Assembly (NCBI GenBank): GCA_026416755.1
Contig: JAOAEP010000068.1
Location: forward strand, 1 to 18,081
Direction: 5' to 3'
DNA: 18,081 nucleotides
Origin: a bacterium
Lineage (GTDB): Bacteria; Ratteibacteria; UBA8468; B48-G9; JAFGKM01
Part shown: positions 1 through 7,600 of the stretch, piece after piece
How positions within the stretch are numbered: position 1 is the stretch's first letter
Layout of the letters: each line of letters opens with the position of its first letter
Program-made: the position numbers and the translations under genes
Notes under the pieces: model-generated
What the model saw: only the letters and a program-made list of their open reading frames with translations
The model's database searches: none
Told to the model about the DNA's origin: nothing

Positions 1-807
1 CCATACTGCATAATGGAGTCCAAAACTAATAGCACCAAGTATAACGACAAGAGCTGTAACTATATCCAAAAGAGAACTATGATAATAATAAATATTTTGT
101 GTTTGAACACTGAAACCTGCAGTATCCCATCCTGCCATAAAAATGCAGATACCATGAAAAAAAGCACGAGAAGGACTTATACCATGAAATATATTTAAAA
201 ACGAAATTATAAGTGTAAAAATTATAAGGTAGCATAATGAAACAGTCCAGATAAATTTTGCTGTTTGAACCACATTTGGAAGAATTTTTTCCTCCCTTGC
301 TTCTCCAACGTAAATTTTAAAAGCAGTTGCTCCTTTAAAAAATATTAAAAGTCCTACAAGAATAATTCCTTGCCCTCCAATGAAACACATAAAATGACGC
401 CAGAAATTATAAGAATATGCCATATGGTCAAGGTCATTAACAAGAACAAGCCCTGTTGTTGCAAGAGCGCTCATTGATTCAAAACAACTATCAAGATATG
501 ATTTATAGTGACCTGAAAAATAAAGAGGAATTGCTCCAAGAAACATATATAATACCCATATTATTGATGTAATTGTCATACCTTGGCGCCAATTAAGATC
601 GCTTTCTTCAGGGATAAAATATACTAAAAGATAACCAAGAAAGAGTGTAAAAAGGGATGAGATAATAAAATCAGTCGCAGGAGCCCATTCTTTAAACAAA
701 AGTCCAACGAATAAAGGGAAAAGCATCAAGTATCCAAGACATATTATTAATTTTCCAGTATAATGAATTATTCCTTTTAAATCATCTCTTGAAAATTGAG
801 GTATCAT
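1..807 (-). CDS. trkH: TrkH/KtrB-family cation (K+) uptake channel subunit, 3' end cut by window
   Basis: Integral inner-membrane pore subunit of a Trk/Ktr-type potassium (or Na+/K+) uptake system, gated by the RCK proteins encoded just upstream. Reading leftward from the ATG at 805-807, one open frame of 269 codons runs off position 1. The N-terminus has two hydrophobic helices and then a first pore loop with the ATTG filter-like motif (residues 116-119, within FESMSALATTGLVLVND). Next come the family motif WRHFMCFIGGQGIIL (about 136-150), a second pore loop MAGWDTAGFSVQ (about 224-235) and LGAISFGLHY (about 257-266). Family members have about 450-490 residues, so roughly 40% is missing. The start overlaps the stop of the small membrane-protein gene by 4 bases (ATGA), which suggests translational coupling. 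Family assignment rests on these motifs plus the TrkA neighbours. The ion (K+ or Na+) cannot be told from this part. Confidence 0.9.
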   Translation of the reverse strand, partial: MIPQFSRDDLKGIIHYTGKLIICLGYLMLFPLFVGLLFKEWAPATDFIISSLFTLFLGYLLVYFIPEESDLNWRQGMTITSIIWVLYMFLGAIPLYFSGHYKSYLDSCFESMSALATTGLVLVNDLDHMAYSYNFWRHFMCFIGGQGIILVGLLIFFKGATAFKIYVGEAREEKILPNVVQTAKFIWTVSLCYLIIFTLIISFLNIFHGISPSRAFFHGICIFMAGWDTAGFSVQTQNIYYYHSSLLDIVTALVVILGAISFGLHYAVW

Positions 808-944
808 GGGTTTTTAATAATAATGAAAAATATTAAACTTAAAATAGATGAGAGGAAAAGTATAAAAAGCATAAAAGAAATTTCTATAATTATTCCAAGG
901 ATACTGTTTTTGAAGATATTTAAATATTTTATAAATTTTTTCAT
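804..944 (-). CDS. 46-residue membrane protein between trkA and trkH, unrecognised
   Basis: Short ORF reading leftward, ATG at 942-944 and TGA at 804-806. Its start overlaps the stop of the upstream TrkA-like gene (941-944, ATGA) and its stop overlaps the TrkH start (804-807, ATGA). This double 4-base coupling is the main evidence that it is a real gene. The protein begins with a basic stretch (MKKFIKYLNIFKNS) and is then almost entirely hydrophobic, with only one acidic residue, room for one long or two short membrane helices, and a KNP tail. It is not the displaced N-terminus of TrkH, because the TrkH start that follows already has the family's usual first helices. I do not recognise the family. 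A small accessory subunit of the ion channel, by analogy with KdpF in the Kdp system, is a guess from position alone. Confidence 0.72.
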   Translation of the reverse strand: MKKFIKYLNIFKNSILGIIIEISFMLFILFLSSILSLIFFIIIKNP

Positions 945-1609
945 TCTTCTTTTATTTCACCTATTAAAAAGTTTAAAAGCATTGTTTCATTTTCAACTTC
1001 TGTTATTGCAATTACTTCATCATATTCCTTAAAAACAAAATCTTCTTTCACCATAAAAATTTGATTTTCTCTTATAACAGCAACTATTACTGAATTTTCA
1101 GGTAGTACAAGTTCTTTAAGTTTCTTATTTATAATCGGAGAATTTTCTGGTAAATCAACCCTTAAAATAGATAATTTACCTCTTCTAAAAGCAAATAAAC
1201 TTGTAATATCTTCAAGGTTTACTTCTTCTTCAATTACTTTTGCAATTAATGATGTTCCACTTACAGGTATATCTACTCCTAATTCACTAAATGTTTTTTC
1301 ATTTTTTGGATTATTGACCCTTGCTACGGTTCTTTTTACATTAAATATTTCCTTTGCTATTTGACACACAATTAAATTATCTTCATCATTACCTGTAACT
1401 GCAGCGACCACATCCGCTTTTTTTATTCCTGCATTTTTTAAAACTTCTGGGTCACATCCATCACCTGTAATAACTAGACAATTTATTTTAGAAGCAATTT
1501 CTTGACTTAATTTTGGCTCTTTCTCAATCAACACCACATAATGTTTTTCACTTAACTTTTCTGCAAGATAATATCCAATGTTTCCTCCACCTACTATTAT
1601 CACATTCAT
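941..1609 (-). CDS. TrkA-like RCK (KTN) regulatory subunit, second copy
   Basis: Cytoplasmic nucleotide-binding regulator of the TrkH channel, 222 residues. The N-terminal Rossmann half starts MNVIIVGGGNIGYYLAEKL: the GxGxxG loop (GGGNIG) that binds NAD(H) or ATP, followed by an acidic residue at the end of strand 2 (VVLIEKE). The middle has TGDGCDPEVLKNAGI and a GNDEDNLIVCQIAK stretch typical of TrkA_N. The last 80 residues (VDLPENSPIINKKLKELVLPENSV) form a TrkA_C ligand-binding domain. E. coli TrkA (about 458 residues) carries two such units in one chain; here each unit is a separate gene. It overlaps the first copy by 4 bases and the small membrane-protein gene by 4 bases. The two copies are clearly diverged paralogues, so a hetero-oligomeric gating ring is possible. 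Confidence 0.9.
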   Translation of the reverse strand: MNVIIVGGGNIGYYLAEKLSEKHYVVLIEKEPKLSQEIASKINCLVITGDGCDPEVLKNAGIKKADVVAAVTGNDEDNLIVCQIAKEIFNVKRTVARVNNPKNEKTFSELGVDIPVSGTSLIAKVIEEEVNLEDITSLFAFRRGKLSILRVDLPENSPIINKKLKELVLPENSVIVAVIRENQIFMVKEDFVFKEYDEVIAITEVENETMLLNFLIGEIKEE

Positions 1610-2241
1610 GGTTTTATAAATTTTCTAAACTTATTTAAATTCGTCTTTTCAACTATTCCAATAATTATATCATTTTCTTCTATTTTCATATTTTTTTCAG
1701 GGATAATTCCTTTTCCATTTCTTATTATAGCAAAAATATTTAATAGTCCATTTGTATTTATCTCTTCAATCTTTTTCCCTTTTAATTCTTTACCCTCTAT
1801 TTCCACTAAAGTTAATTCTTTATTTTCCAAGATATAAGGATAAACTAATTTCTTTGTCAGTCCATCATTAACAAGTGAAGCAGTAAGAGAAGTAGTATTT
1901 ATTATTTCTATATCAAAAAGTTTACATATCTTTTCTTTATTAGGATCTGAAATCCTTATTATTACTTTAGGAACATTAAACATCTTTTTAGAAACTTGTC
2001 CAACAATTATATTTACATTGTCATTATTTGTCATAACAGCAATTGCATCTGCCTTTTCAATACCAGCCATTTTTAAAACTTCTATATCAAGGGCATCTCC
2101 TAATATTGTAAGACCATTAAAGTCAGTTAGTTTTTCTAAATTTTTTTCTTCTTTATCAATTACAACAACATTATTATTTTCATCCAATAATTTTGCCAAA
2201 TATGTACCAACCTTTCCACAACCCACTATTATTATATACAT
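1606..2241 (-). CDS. TrkA-like RCK (KTN) regulatory subunit, first copy
   Basis: Cytoplasmic regulator of potassium uptake, 211 residues, one N-terminal Rossmann unit plus one C-terminal TrkA_C unit. The dinucleotide loop is GCGKVG in MYIIIVGCGKVGTYLAKLL, with VVVIDKEE supplying the acidic strand-2 end. LGDALDIEVLKMAGIEKADA and TNNDNVNIIVGQVSKK match the conserved TrkA_N core. The C-terminal part has the LKGKKIEEIN and IIPEKNMKIEENDIIIGI pattern of TrkA_C. It overlaps the phosphoglycerate-mutase-like gene upstream by 10 bases and the second TrkA copy by 4 bases. It should act with that copy on the TrkH encoded downstream. Assignment to the family is firm; the bound ligand is not visible. Confidence 0.9.
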   Translation of the reverse strand: MYIIIVGCGKVGTYLAKLLDENNNVVVIDKEEKNLEKLTDFNGLTILGDALDIEVLKMAGIEKADAIAVMTNNDNVNIIVGQVSKKMFNVPKVIIRISDPNKEKICKLFDIEIINTTSLTASLVNDGLTKKLVYPYILENKELTLVEIEGKELKGKKIEEINTNGLLNIFAIIRNGKGIIPEKNMKIEENDIIIGIVEKTNLNKFRKFIKP

Positions 2242-3446
2242 TGTTTCTCTCCAAAAAATAACTTTATAAAATTATCTCCTTCAATATAACCGAATTTGCC
2301 ATTTTTGCAATCTTCTTCATTAAATTTTTCCACAGAGTCCGGTATATCTAAGGGAGAATAAATTACAAAAGGGACATATCCTGGTTTATGTGATTTTAAT
2401 TTTACAGGTGTATAATGGTCAGGAAGGATTGAAATGCAATGAGAATTTAAATCAACATTTTCAAGAACAATTCTTACTAATCTATTATCAAAATCTTCAA
2501 TACATTTTATTTTTAACTCAAGATTCCCTTCATGACTTGCTTCATCTATTCCTTCCACATGAACATAAACAAAATCACATTTTTTAAGTGCTTCAATTGC
2601 ATATCCTGCTTTCCCTTCATAGTTTGTGTCCCATAATCCTGTGGCTCCTGGAACATTTATAATTTCAAAACCAATCATCTTACCTATACCCTTAATTAAA
2701 TCAACTGCTGAAATCACTGCACCTTTAACTTTAAATTTATCATAAAATCTCTCAAGTTTTGGTTTTCTTCCAGGAGACCAAGGCCATATATAATTTGCTT
2801 TTTCTTTACCTTCTTTTTTCCTTTTTAAATTTATAGGATGATTTTCAAGATATTTATTTGATTCAATTATTAAGTTATTTAAAAAATCTGCTGTTTTTTT
2901 ACCTTTTTCTTCAGTTGGTTCCACCATTATTTTTTCAATTTCATGTTCTGAATAATCATGAGGTGGATAACATTTTATTTTTTCTGAAAAATCTCCTTTT
3001 AAGATTAATATATTTTTAAAACCCAACCCTGGATAAAATTTAACATTTTCACTTGCCAATTTTTCATTTAAAAAGTTTATTAATTCTTTACTTTCTTCAT
3101 TTGATATATATCCAGCAGAATAACTTTTAATTTTACCTTCTTCCACAGAAATAAGATTACATCTAAATGCAATTTCATTTTCTTCAAGTTCTATCCCTAA
3201 TGAATATGCTTCAAGAACTCCTCTTCCTGTATATACTCTTTTAGGGTCATATCCAAGTATTGATAAATTTGCAACTCCTGAATCAGAAATAAAATTATCA
3301 GGAATTGTTTTTAACATTCCTGAGCATCCAATCTTTGTTAAATAATCAATATTCGGTTTTTTGGCTACTTGTAAAGGAGTTTTATTATTCAATTCTTCAA
3401 TAGGTAAATCCGCTGCTCCATCCATAATCATGATTATATATTTCAT
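2232..3446 (-). CDS. Archaeal-type phosphoglycerate mutase homologue; candidate homoserine kinase
   Basis: Alkaline-phosphatase-superfamily protein of 404 residues related to cofactor-independent, archaeal-type phosphoglycerate mutase (ApgM). The metal-binding Asp is D9 in IMDGAAD. The likely phosphorylated Ser is S56 in DSGVANLSILGYDP; many relatives read GSDVANL there, so the Asp after Ser is Gly here. VYTGRGVLEA, VKGAVISAVDLIKGIG, INVPGATGLWDTNYEGKA, HVEGIDEASHEGN and LPDHYTPV are further family blocks holding metal-ligand Asp and His residues. One branch of this family has been proposed to be an alternative homoserine kinase because it sits with threonine genes in genomes lacking ThrB. 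Here it overlaps thrC by 4 bases, so I favour homoserine O-phosphorylation over glycolysis. The activity is inferred from context, not shown by the sequence. Confidence 0.88.
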   Translation of the reverse strand: MKYIIMIMDGAADLPIEELNNKTPLQVAKKPNIDYLTKIGCSGMLKTIPDNFISDSGVANLSILGYDPKRVYTGRGVLEAYSLGIELEENEIAFRCNLISVEEGKIKSYSAGYISNEESKELINFLNEKLASENVKFYPGLGFKNILILKGDFSEKIKCYPPHDYSEHEIEKIMVEPTEEKGKKTADFLNNLIIESNKYLENHPINLKRKKEGKEKANYIWPWSPGRKPKLERFYDKFKVKGAVISAVDLIKGIGKMIGFEIINVPGATGLWDTNYEGKAGYAIEALKKCDFVYVHVEGIDEASHEGNLELKIKCIEDFDNRLVRIVLENVDLNSHCISILPDHYTPVKLKSHKPGYVPFVIYSPLDIPDSVEKFNEEDCKNGKFGYIEGDNFIKLFFGEKQCI

Positions 3447-4804
3447 TTTATCCCTTTCAAAAATTCTTTAAATTCCTCATATTTATTTTCTATTTCAAAA
3501 TATTTTTCCTCTTTGTTAATAATTTCTTTTAAAGTTTCGGGTATCTCTGGTTCAAAACCAACCACATCTTTTATAACTTCTTGAAATTTCCCTGGATGAG
3601 CAGTTTCTATTGAAATCACTTGATTTTTTATTCCTGATTTTTCATATGCACCAATTCCAACTGCACCATGTGGGTCAAGTAAAACTTTATATTCTTCGTA
3701 ATATTTTTTAATTATTCCACAAACCTCCTCATCTCTAATTGAAAAAGAAATAAAATCTTTTTTTAATTTTTCCATCTCTGGCTTTATTTTTAAAACTCCA
3801 TATTTAATAACTCTACCTTTTTCATCTCTTTCATCATACAACCAGCCCCCATAAAGGTCAATTAATCTTGCAAGATTACTTGGGTGACCTACATTCATCG
3901 CATTTGAATTACATCTCTTAGAAGGAATTATAGGTAAATAATCTCCAGTTTCTAAAAATTTTGGAAACTCATCATTCTCATTTACTGCCACAATAAATTT
4001 TTCAATAGGTAAACCCATTTTTTTTGCAATAACCCCTCCCATTAAATTACCAAAATTACCAGAAGGAACAGAAAAAGAGATGTTTTCATTATTTAATCTT
4101 GAAAATGCATAAAAATAATAAACACTTTGGGGTAATAATCTTGATATGTTTATTGAATTTGCAGAAGTCAAGTTTAAATTTTTTAATTCAGGGTCATTAA
4201 AGGCTCTTTTAACTAAATTTTGACAATCATCAAACTTACCTTTGACACCAATTGGAATTATATTTTTATTTAATGTTGTCATCTGTTTCCTTTGAATATC
4301 TGTGATTTCATCTTTAGGAAATAGAATAACAACTTTTACATTTTCCTTTTCATAAAAAGCATTTGCAATTGCACCTCCTGTATCACCAGAAGTAGCAACT
4401 AAAACAGTTAAATTTATTTCCTCCTTTTTAGCAAAGTAATCCATAATTCCTGCCATAAATCTTGCTGCAAAATCTTTAAAAGAAGCAGTTGGTCCTCTAT
4501 CAAGATAAAGAATGTAAAGCCCCTCTTTAATTTTTTGCAATGGAACAGGGAAATTATATGCCTTTTTAACTATTCCCATTAATATATCTTCTGGGATTTC
4601 ATTTTTAAGAAACTTTATAAGAACCGAAAAAGCAATCTCATAATATTCTTTCAATGAGAAACTGTCTATTTCATCTCTTTTTATTTCAGGTATAAATGTT
4701 GGCATATAAAGACCATAATCTGGTGCCTGACCTTTTAAAACCGCTTCTTTAAATTCCACTTCCTTTGAACTTCTATTTGTACTTCTATAAAGGATTTTTT
4801 CCAT
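3443..4804 (-). CDS. thrC: Threonine synthase
   Basis: PLP enzyme that converts O-phosphohomoserine to threonine, last step of the pathway, cytoplasmic. From the ATG at 4802-4804 it is 453 residues, normal for the family, beginning MEKILYRSTNRSSKEVEF like other ThrC proteins (M-x-Y-x-S-T-R). The frame stays open 13 codons further to a TTG at 4841-4843, but that TTG is inside the -35 box of the promoter, so I reject it as start. The PLP lysine is in GPTASFKDFAARF (about residue 110 from this start). LVATSGDTGGAIANAF binds the phosphate, and PSGNFGNLMGG is the other PLP-phosphate loop. Its stop overlaps the start of the phosphoglycerate-mutase-like gene (ATGA), which may supply its substrate. 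It is the first gene of the leftward operon. Confidence 0.95.
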   Translation of the reverse strand: MEKILYRSTNRSSKEVEFKEAVLKGQAPDYGLYMPTFIPEIKRDEIDSFSLKEYYEIAFSVLIKFLKNEIPEDILMGIVKKAYNFPVPLQKIKEGLYILYLDRGPTASFKDFAARFMAGIMDYFAKKEEINLTVLVATSGDTGGAIANAFYEKENVKVVILFPKDEITDIQRKQMTTLNKNIIPIGVKGKFDDCQNLVKRAFNDPELKNLNLTSANSINISRLLPQSVYYFYAFSRLNNENISFSVPSGNFGNLMGGVIAKKMGLPIEKFIVAVNENDEFPKFLETGDYLPIIPSKRCNSNAMNVGHPSNLARLIDLYGGWLYDERDEKGRVIKYGVLKIKPEMEKLKKDFISFSIRDEEVCGIIKKYYEEYKVLLDPHGAVGIGAYEKSGIKNQVISIETAHPGKFQEVIKDVVGFEPEIPETLKEIINKEEKYFEIENKYEEFKEFLKGIK

Positions 4805-4814
4805 ATTGAATTTT

Positions 4815-4843
4815 ATCTTACCTATTTTTGAAGAAATAGTCAA
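4815..4843 (-). promoter_or_regulatory. Sigma70-type promoter of the thrC-trk operon, near-leaderless
   Basis: Reading leftward, TTGACT (4838-4843) is separated by exactly 17 bases from TAAGAT (4815-4820). The thrC ATG follows only 10 bases after the -10 box, so the transcript would start about 3-5 bases before the start codon. No Shine-Dalgarno sequence lies at a usable distance. This points to a leaderless or nearly leaderless mRNA. The promoter would drive all six genes to its left. Confidence 0.7.
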
Positions 4844-4954
4844 TCTTTATAGAAGAGAGGAATTATAAAGAATACTAAATAGAGACCTCAATATAAAATG
4901 GTGAAGGAAGAAAATGACATTAAGATTGTTAAAATTTCTTTTTATGTTCTAAAA

Positions 4955-4960
4955 TATAAT
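4955..4960 (+). promoter_or_regulatory. Possible -10 box for the dehydrogenase pseudogene
   Basis: A perfect TATAAT lies 32 bases before the ATG at 4993, with GAGGAAAG (4981-4988) as ribosome binding site in between. No convincing -35 hexamer is seen at 16-18 bases upstream (AAATTT there). It would form a divergent pair with the thrC promoter. A chance TATAAT is easy in such AT-rich DNA. Confidence 0.35.
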
Positions 4961-4992
4961 TTGGACATTATATTAGATTAGAGGAAAGAAAA

Positions 4993-5842
4993 ATGGTATA
5001 TAAAGGTGAAAAAGTCATGTTTGATGGTAAAAAGATTGTGCTGAGAGAAGAGGAGATAAAAGATGTTAATGATGATGAAATAATATTAAAAGCAGAATGG
5101 ACACAAATTAGTTGGAACAGAAGTTGCATCAATAAAGATGGCTCAAGCAGAAAAAAGAGAAATAGAACTTGGATATTCTTTTGTTGGGATAATCGTTGAA
5201 AAAGGGCAAAAATTCAATTTAAATGAAGGAGAAAGAATTTTAGCACTTGCTCCTCATGCCTCATATGTTAAATTAAAAGCAACACCAAGTCATTTGGTAA
5301 AAGTTCCTGAAGGAGTTCCACCCGATATTGCTACAATTGGAATTCTTGGTTCTGTTGCTTTTCATATTATTGAAAGGGCAGAAATAAAATTGTGTGAAAG
5401 TGTAGGGATTTTAGGTCTTGGTATGGTTGGTTCTTTATGTTTACAATTATCAAAAATATGTGGTGCAAGACCTGTTATAGGAATAGATATAAATGAGCAC
5501 CGACTTGAAATTGCAAAAGAAATTTTAGGTATAGGAGGAAGATTAATCTTAACATCTTTTACAAATGAATTCATTTATTTTAGAGTACATAATGATATTG
5601 TAGATAAAGAACTTAAAATAATTGGAGCACATCAACCAAAATGTCCAATTGAAAAGGTTCCTTATTATCCATTTTCTCAGGTTAAAAATAGGATCCTTAC
5701 ACTGGAATTTTTAAAGGATGGAATATTAAAGGTTAATAAATTGATAACTCATAGAATAAAAAAGGATAAAATACCTGAAACTTATTCATTATTAATAGAA
5801 AATGATATAAGGTCAACAAGAATTTTAATTGATTGGCGATAA
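4993..5842 (+). pseudogene. Zinc-type/medium-chain dehydrogenase-like gene, decayed
   Basis: Remains of a medium-chain dehydrogenase/reductase of the sugar/polyol type. The first part (4993 onward, good ribosome binding site GAGGAAAG) reads MVYKGEKVMFDGKKIVLREE and on to ILKAEWTQIS, then goes out of frame near 5112-5114. The next frame continues GTEVASIKMAQAEKREIELG and YSFVGIIVEKG, as expected for the YTLISxGTE...GYSxVGxVVEVG pattern. Two bases lost (or one gained) at that point explain it. The Rossmann loop GILGLGMVGSLCLQL is present, ending with IDINEHRLEIAKE. That runs straight into ILGIGGRLILTSF, skipping the roughly 50 residues that normally lie between, so there is also an internal deletion. 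The end (IIGAHQPKCP, ITHRIKKDKIPETYSLL) is typical. Two independent lesions make this a pseudogene rather than a single sequencing slip. Confidence 0.8.
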
Positions 5843-6039
5843 TTTTAACTGATACCTTTAAGTCAAGGTAAATTTGAATTGTTATATTGTTAAAAAGTAA
5901 ATACCTTAAATTTTCCAAGTTGGACCAAAGGAGATATTTTTGAATGTTATGAGAAAAAGATTGAAAAGTGGAAAATAATTAATTGATGAACTAAACAAAT
6001 TTTTATTATTAAATGTCTAAATTAAAAAGAGGAGGGAAA
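5843..6039 (+). other. Intergenic stretch with possible coding remnant
   Basis: About 197 bases between the pseudogene and the esterase gene. I see no convincing gene, terminator or promoter. One frame around 5920-5987 reads SWTKGDIFECYEKKIEKWK before a stop, which has normal-looking codon use and could be the tail of a deleted gene. It is too short to assign. An ATG at 6013 in frame with the esterase lacks a ribosome binding site. Confidence 0.3.
6029..6036 (+). promoter_or_regulatory. Ribosome binding site deciding the esterase start
   Basis: GAGGAGGG ends 3 bases before the ATG at 6040. It lies inside the open frame beginning at 6013, so it argues that 6040 is the real start. The protein from 6040 then begins directly with a signal peptide. 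Confidence 0.75.
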
Positions 6040-6975
6040 ATGAAACATAAGTTTATTATAATTTTCTTTGTTTTTTTCTCTTTATTTAATTATTCTCAAA
6101 ATATAAGAAGCCCAGAAAATGTAGAAATAGTTAAGGATGTTGTTTATGGAGAAGTCGATGGAGTGAAATTATATCTTGACATTATAAAACCAAAAGAAAT
6201 TTCTTCAAAAATGCCTGTAATTGTATTTGTTCATGGAGGTGGCTGGAAAAGTGGAGATAAACAAGGAGGAACCTATAGATTGATTCCTTTTGCTCAAAAA
6301 GGATATTTTTGTGTAAGTATAAACTATAGATTAAGCAACGTGGCAAAATTTCCAGCCCAAATTGAAGATTGCAAATGTGCGATAAGATTTTTAAGAGCGA
6401 ATGCAGAAAAATATAATATAGACCCTGATAAAATTGGTGCATGGGGACCTTCTGCAGGTGGACATCTTGTGGCACTTTTAGGGACGACTGGAAACACTAA
6501 GGAATTTGATGGGAAAGGTGGTTGGGAAGGATATTCAAGTAAAGTAAATGCTGTATGTGATTGGTTTGGACCAAGTGATTTTTTAACTGGAATTGAAAAA
6601 TCAGAAAAACAGGGTTCAGCATATATGGTAATAGGAGAACTACTTGGAGGGGTGATTGAAAATATAAAAGAGAAAGCAAAAAAAGCCAGTCCAGTTTATT
6701 ATGTAAATAAAGAATGTCCACCCTTTTTAATAATGCATGGTGATAAAGACAATGTAGTTCCATATATTCAAAGTCAAATTCTTTATGAAAAACTAAAAGA
6801 AAACAATGTTCCTGTTACACTTGTTAAAATAAAAGATGGTGGTCATGGATATGGCTTTAAAAATAAAGCACTTGAATTTGTAGAGAGTTTTTTTGATTAT
6901 TATCTAAAGGGTGAAAAGGAAAAATGGGAGAATTTAAGAGGTAATAAAGATTTTATTGAAATTCCTGCTGAATAG
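6040..6975 (+). CDS. Secreted alpha/beta-hydrolase esterase (BD-FAE/carboxylesterase-like)
   Basis: Predicted exported serine esterase, 311 residues from the ATG at 6040. The N-terminus MKHKFIIIFFVFFSLFNYSQ is a signal peptide: Lys-rich start, then a hydrophobic core. The mature part has the oxyanion-hole motif VFVHGGGWKSGD, the nucleophile elbow GPSAGG (Ser about 138), the acid in MHGDKDNVVP (Asp about 237) and the His in KDGGHGYGF (about 269). So the catalytic triad is complete. INYRLS and FPAQIEDCKCAIRFLRANA are typical of the acetyl-xylan/feruloyl-type esterase and lipase group. Such enzymes remove acyl groups from plant polysaccharides or small esters. That use fits the glycan-type genes downstream, but the substrate is not readable from the sequence. 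It follows a pseudogene and is followed by a GNAT gene only 7 bases away. Confidence 0.88.
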   Translation: MKHKFIIIFFVFFSLFNYSQNIRSPENVEIVKDVVYGEVDGVKLYLDIIKPKEISSKMPVIVFVHGGGWKSGDKQGGTYRLIPFAQKGYFCVSINYRLSNVAKFPAQIEDCKCAIRFLRANAEKYNIDPDKIGAWGPSAGGHLVALLGTTGNTKEFDGKGGWEGYSSKVNAVCDWFGPSDFLTGIEKSEKQGSAYMVIGELLGGVIENIKEKAKKASPVYYVNKECPPFLIMHGDKDNVVPYIQSQILYEKLKENNVPVTLVKIKDGGHGYGFKNKALEFVESFFDYYLKGEKEKWENLRGNKDFIEIPAE

Positions 6976-6982
6976 AAATGAT

Positions 6983-7516
6983 ATGGAAAAAAATATAAAA
7001 ATGATAAGAAAAAATTTAGAAAATCTTCCTGAAATTCCTACACTACCGTATGGATACAAACTAAGAATATATAAAGAAGGAGATGAAGAAAACTGGTGTA
7101 ATATAATAAATAAAAGTTGTGGTGCAAATTTTGATATAGAAAAATTTATTAGTGAATTTAAAAGACATCCTTCTTTTTCCCCTGATAGAATATTTTTTAT
7201 TGATTATAAAGAAACGTCTGTTGCAACAAGTATGGCATGGAAAGATAGTCCTGAAGAAAAGATAACTGGAAGAATTCACTGGGTAGGAGTTTTAGAAGAG
7301 CATAGAGGCAAAGGCCTTGGATATATTATTACTCTGAGATGTCTTTACAGATTAAAAGAAGAAGGATTAAAAAATTGTTATTTAATTACTCAAAATTATA
7401 GAATACCTGCAATAAAAATGTATCTAAAACTTGGTTTTGAACCAGAAGTAACAGATGAAAACTTTAATGTATGGAAAGAAGTTTTTGAAAAACTTGGTAT
7501 TATGTTCTCACTTTAA
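6983..7516 (+). CDS. GNAT-family N-acetyltransferase
   Basis: Acetyl-CoA-dependent transferase of the GNAT fold, 177 residues from the ATG at 6983. Motif A is WVGVLEEHRGKGLGYIITLRCL: the RGKGLG loop that grips the CoA pyrophosphate. It is followed by the beta5/alpha4 part, NCYLITQNYRIPAIKMYLKLGFE, with the usual xAixxYxkxGF ending. The front part (YKLRIYKEGDEENWCNIINK) fits beta1/alpha1. An upstream TTG (6956) in the same frame would overlap the esterase gene. Neither candidate has a clear Shine-Dalgarno sequence, so the start is uncertain. The acceptor is unknown. It is probably cotranscribed with the esterase. Confidence 0.85.
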   Translation: MEKNIKMIRKNLENLPEIPTLPYGYKLRIYKEGDEENWCNIINKSCGANFDIEKFISEFKRHPSFSPDRIFFIDYKETSVATSMAWKDSPEEKITGRIHWVGVLEEHRGKGLGYIITLRCLYRLKEEGLKNCYLITQNYRIPAIKMYLKLGFEPEVTDENFNVWKEVFEKLGIMFSL

Positions 7517-7562
7517 AATTTTAAAATTAATATTTTTCCCTCTTTTTGTCTTTAAATATAAG

Positions 7563-7591
7563 TTTACAAAAAATTATAAAAAAGATAAAAT
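7563..7591 (+). promoter_or_regulatory. Promoter of tRNA-His
   Basis: TTTACA (7563-7568), a 17-base spacer and TAAAAT (7586-7591) lie just before the tRNA, whose G-1 is 10 bases beyond the -10 box. Spacing and position fit a sigma70-type promoter that starts transcription within a few bases of the mature tRNA 5' end. Confidence 0.6.
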
Positions 7592-7600
7592 AAAAATAAT

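Noticed and set aside
796..1032. Plus-strand frame of 78 residues
   Set aside because: It is antisense to the trk genes and the small membrane ORF, which has overlap coupling on both sides.
2018..2269. Plus-strand frame inside the first trkA gene
   Set aside because: It is antisense to a well-supported gene, has no ribosome binding site and resembles no protein family.
4805..4843. N-terminal extension of threonine synthase from TTG at 4843
   Set aside because: The TTG is part of the TTGACT -35 box and family members start at the equivalent of the ATG at 4804.
6182..6763. Minus-strand frames of 97 and 88 residues inside the esterase gene
   Set aside because: They are rich in Leu and His as expected for antisense of an AT-rich gene; the plus frame has a complete catalytic triad.
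7517..7562. AAAATTTT-type palindrome and T-rich stretch after the GNAT gene
   Set aside because: The stem is only A-T pairs and too weak to call a terminator.
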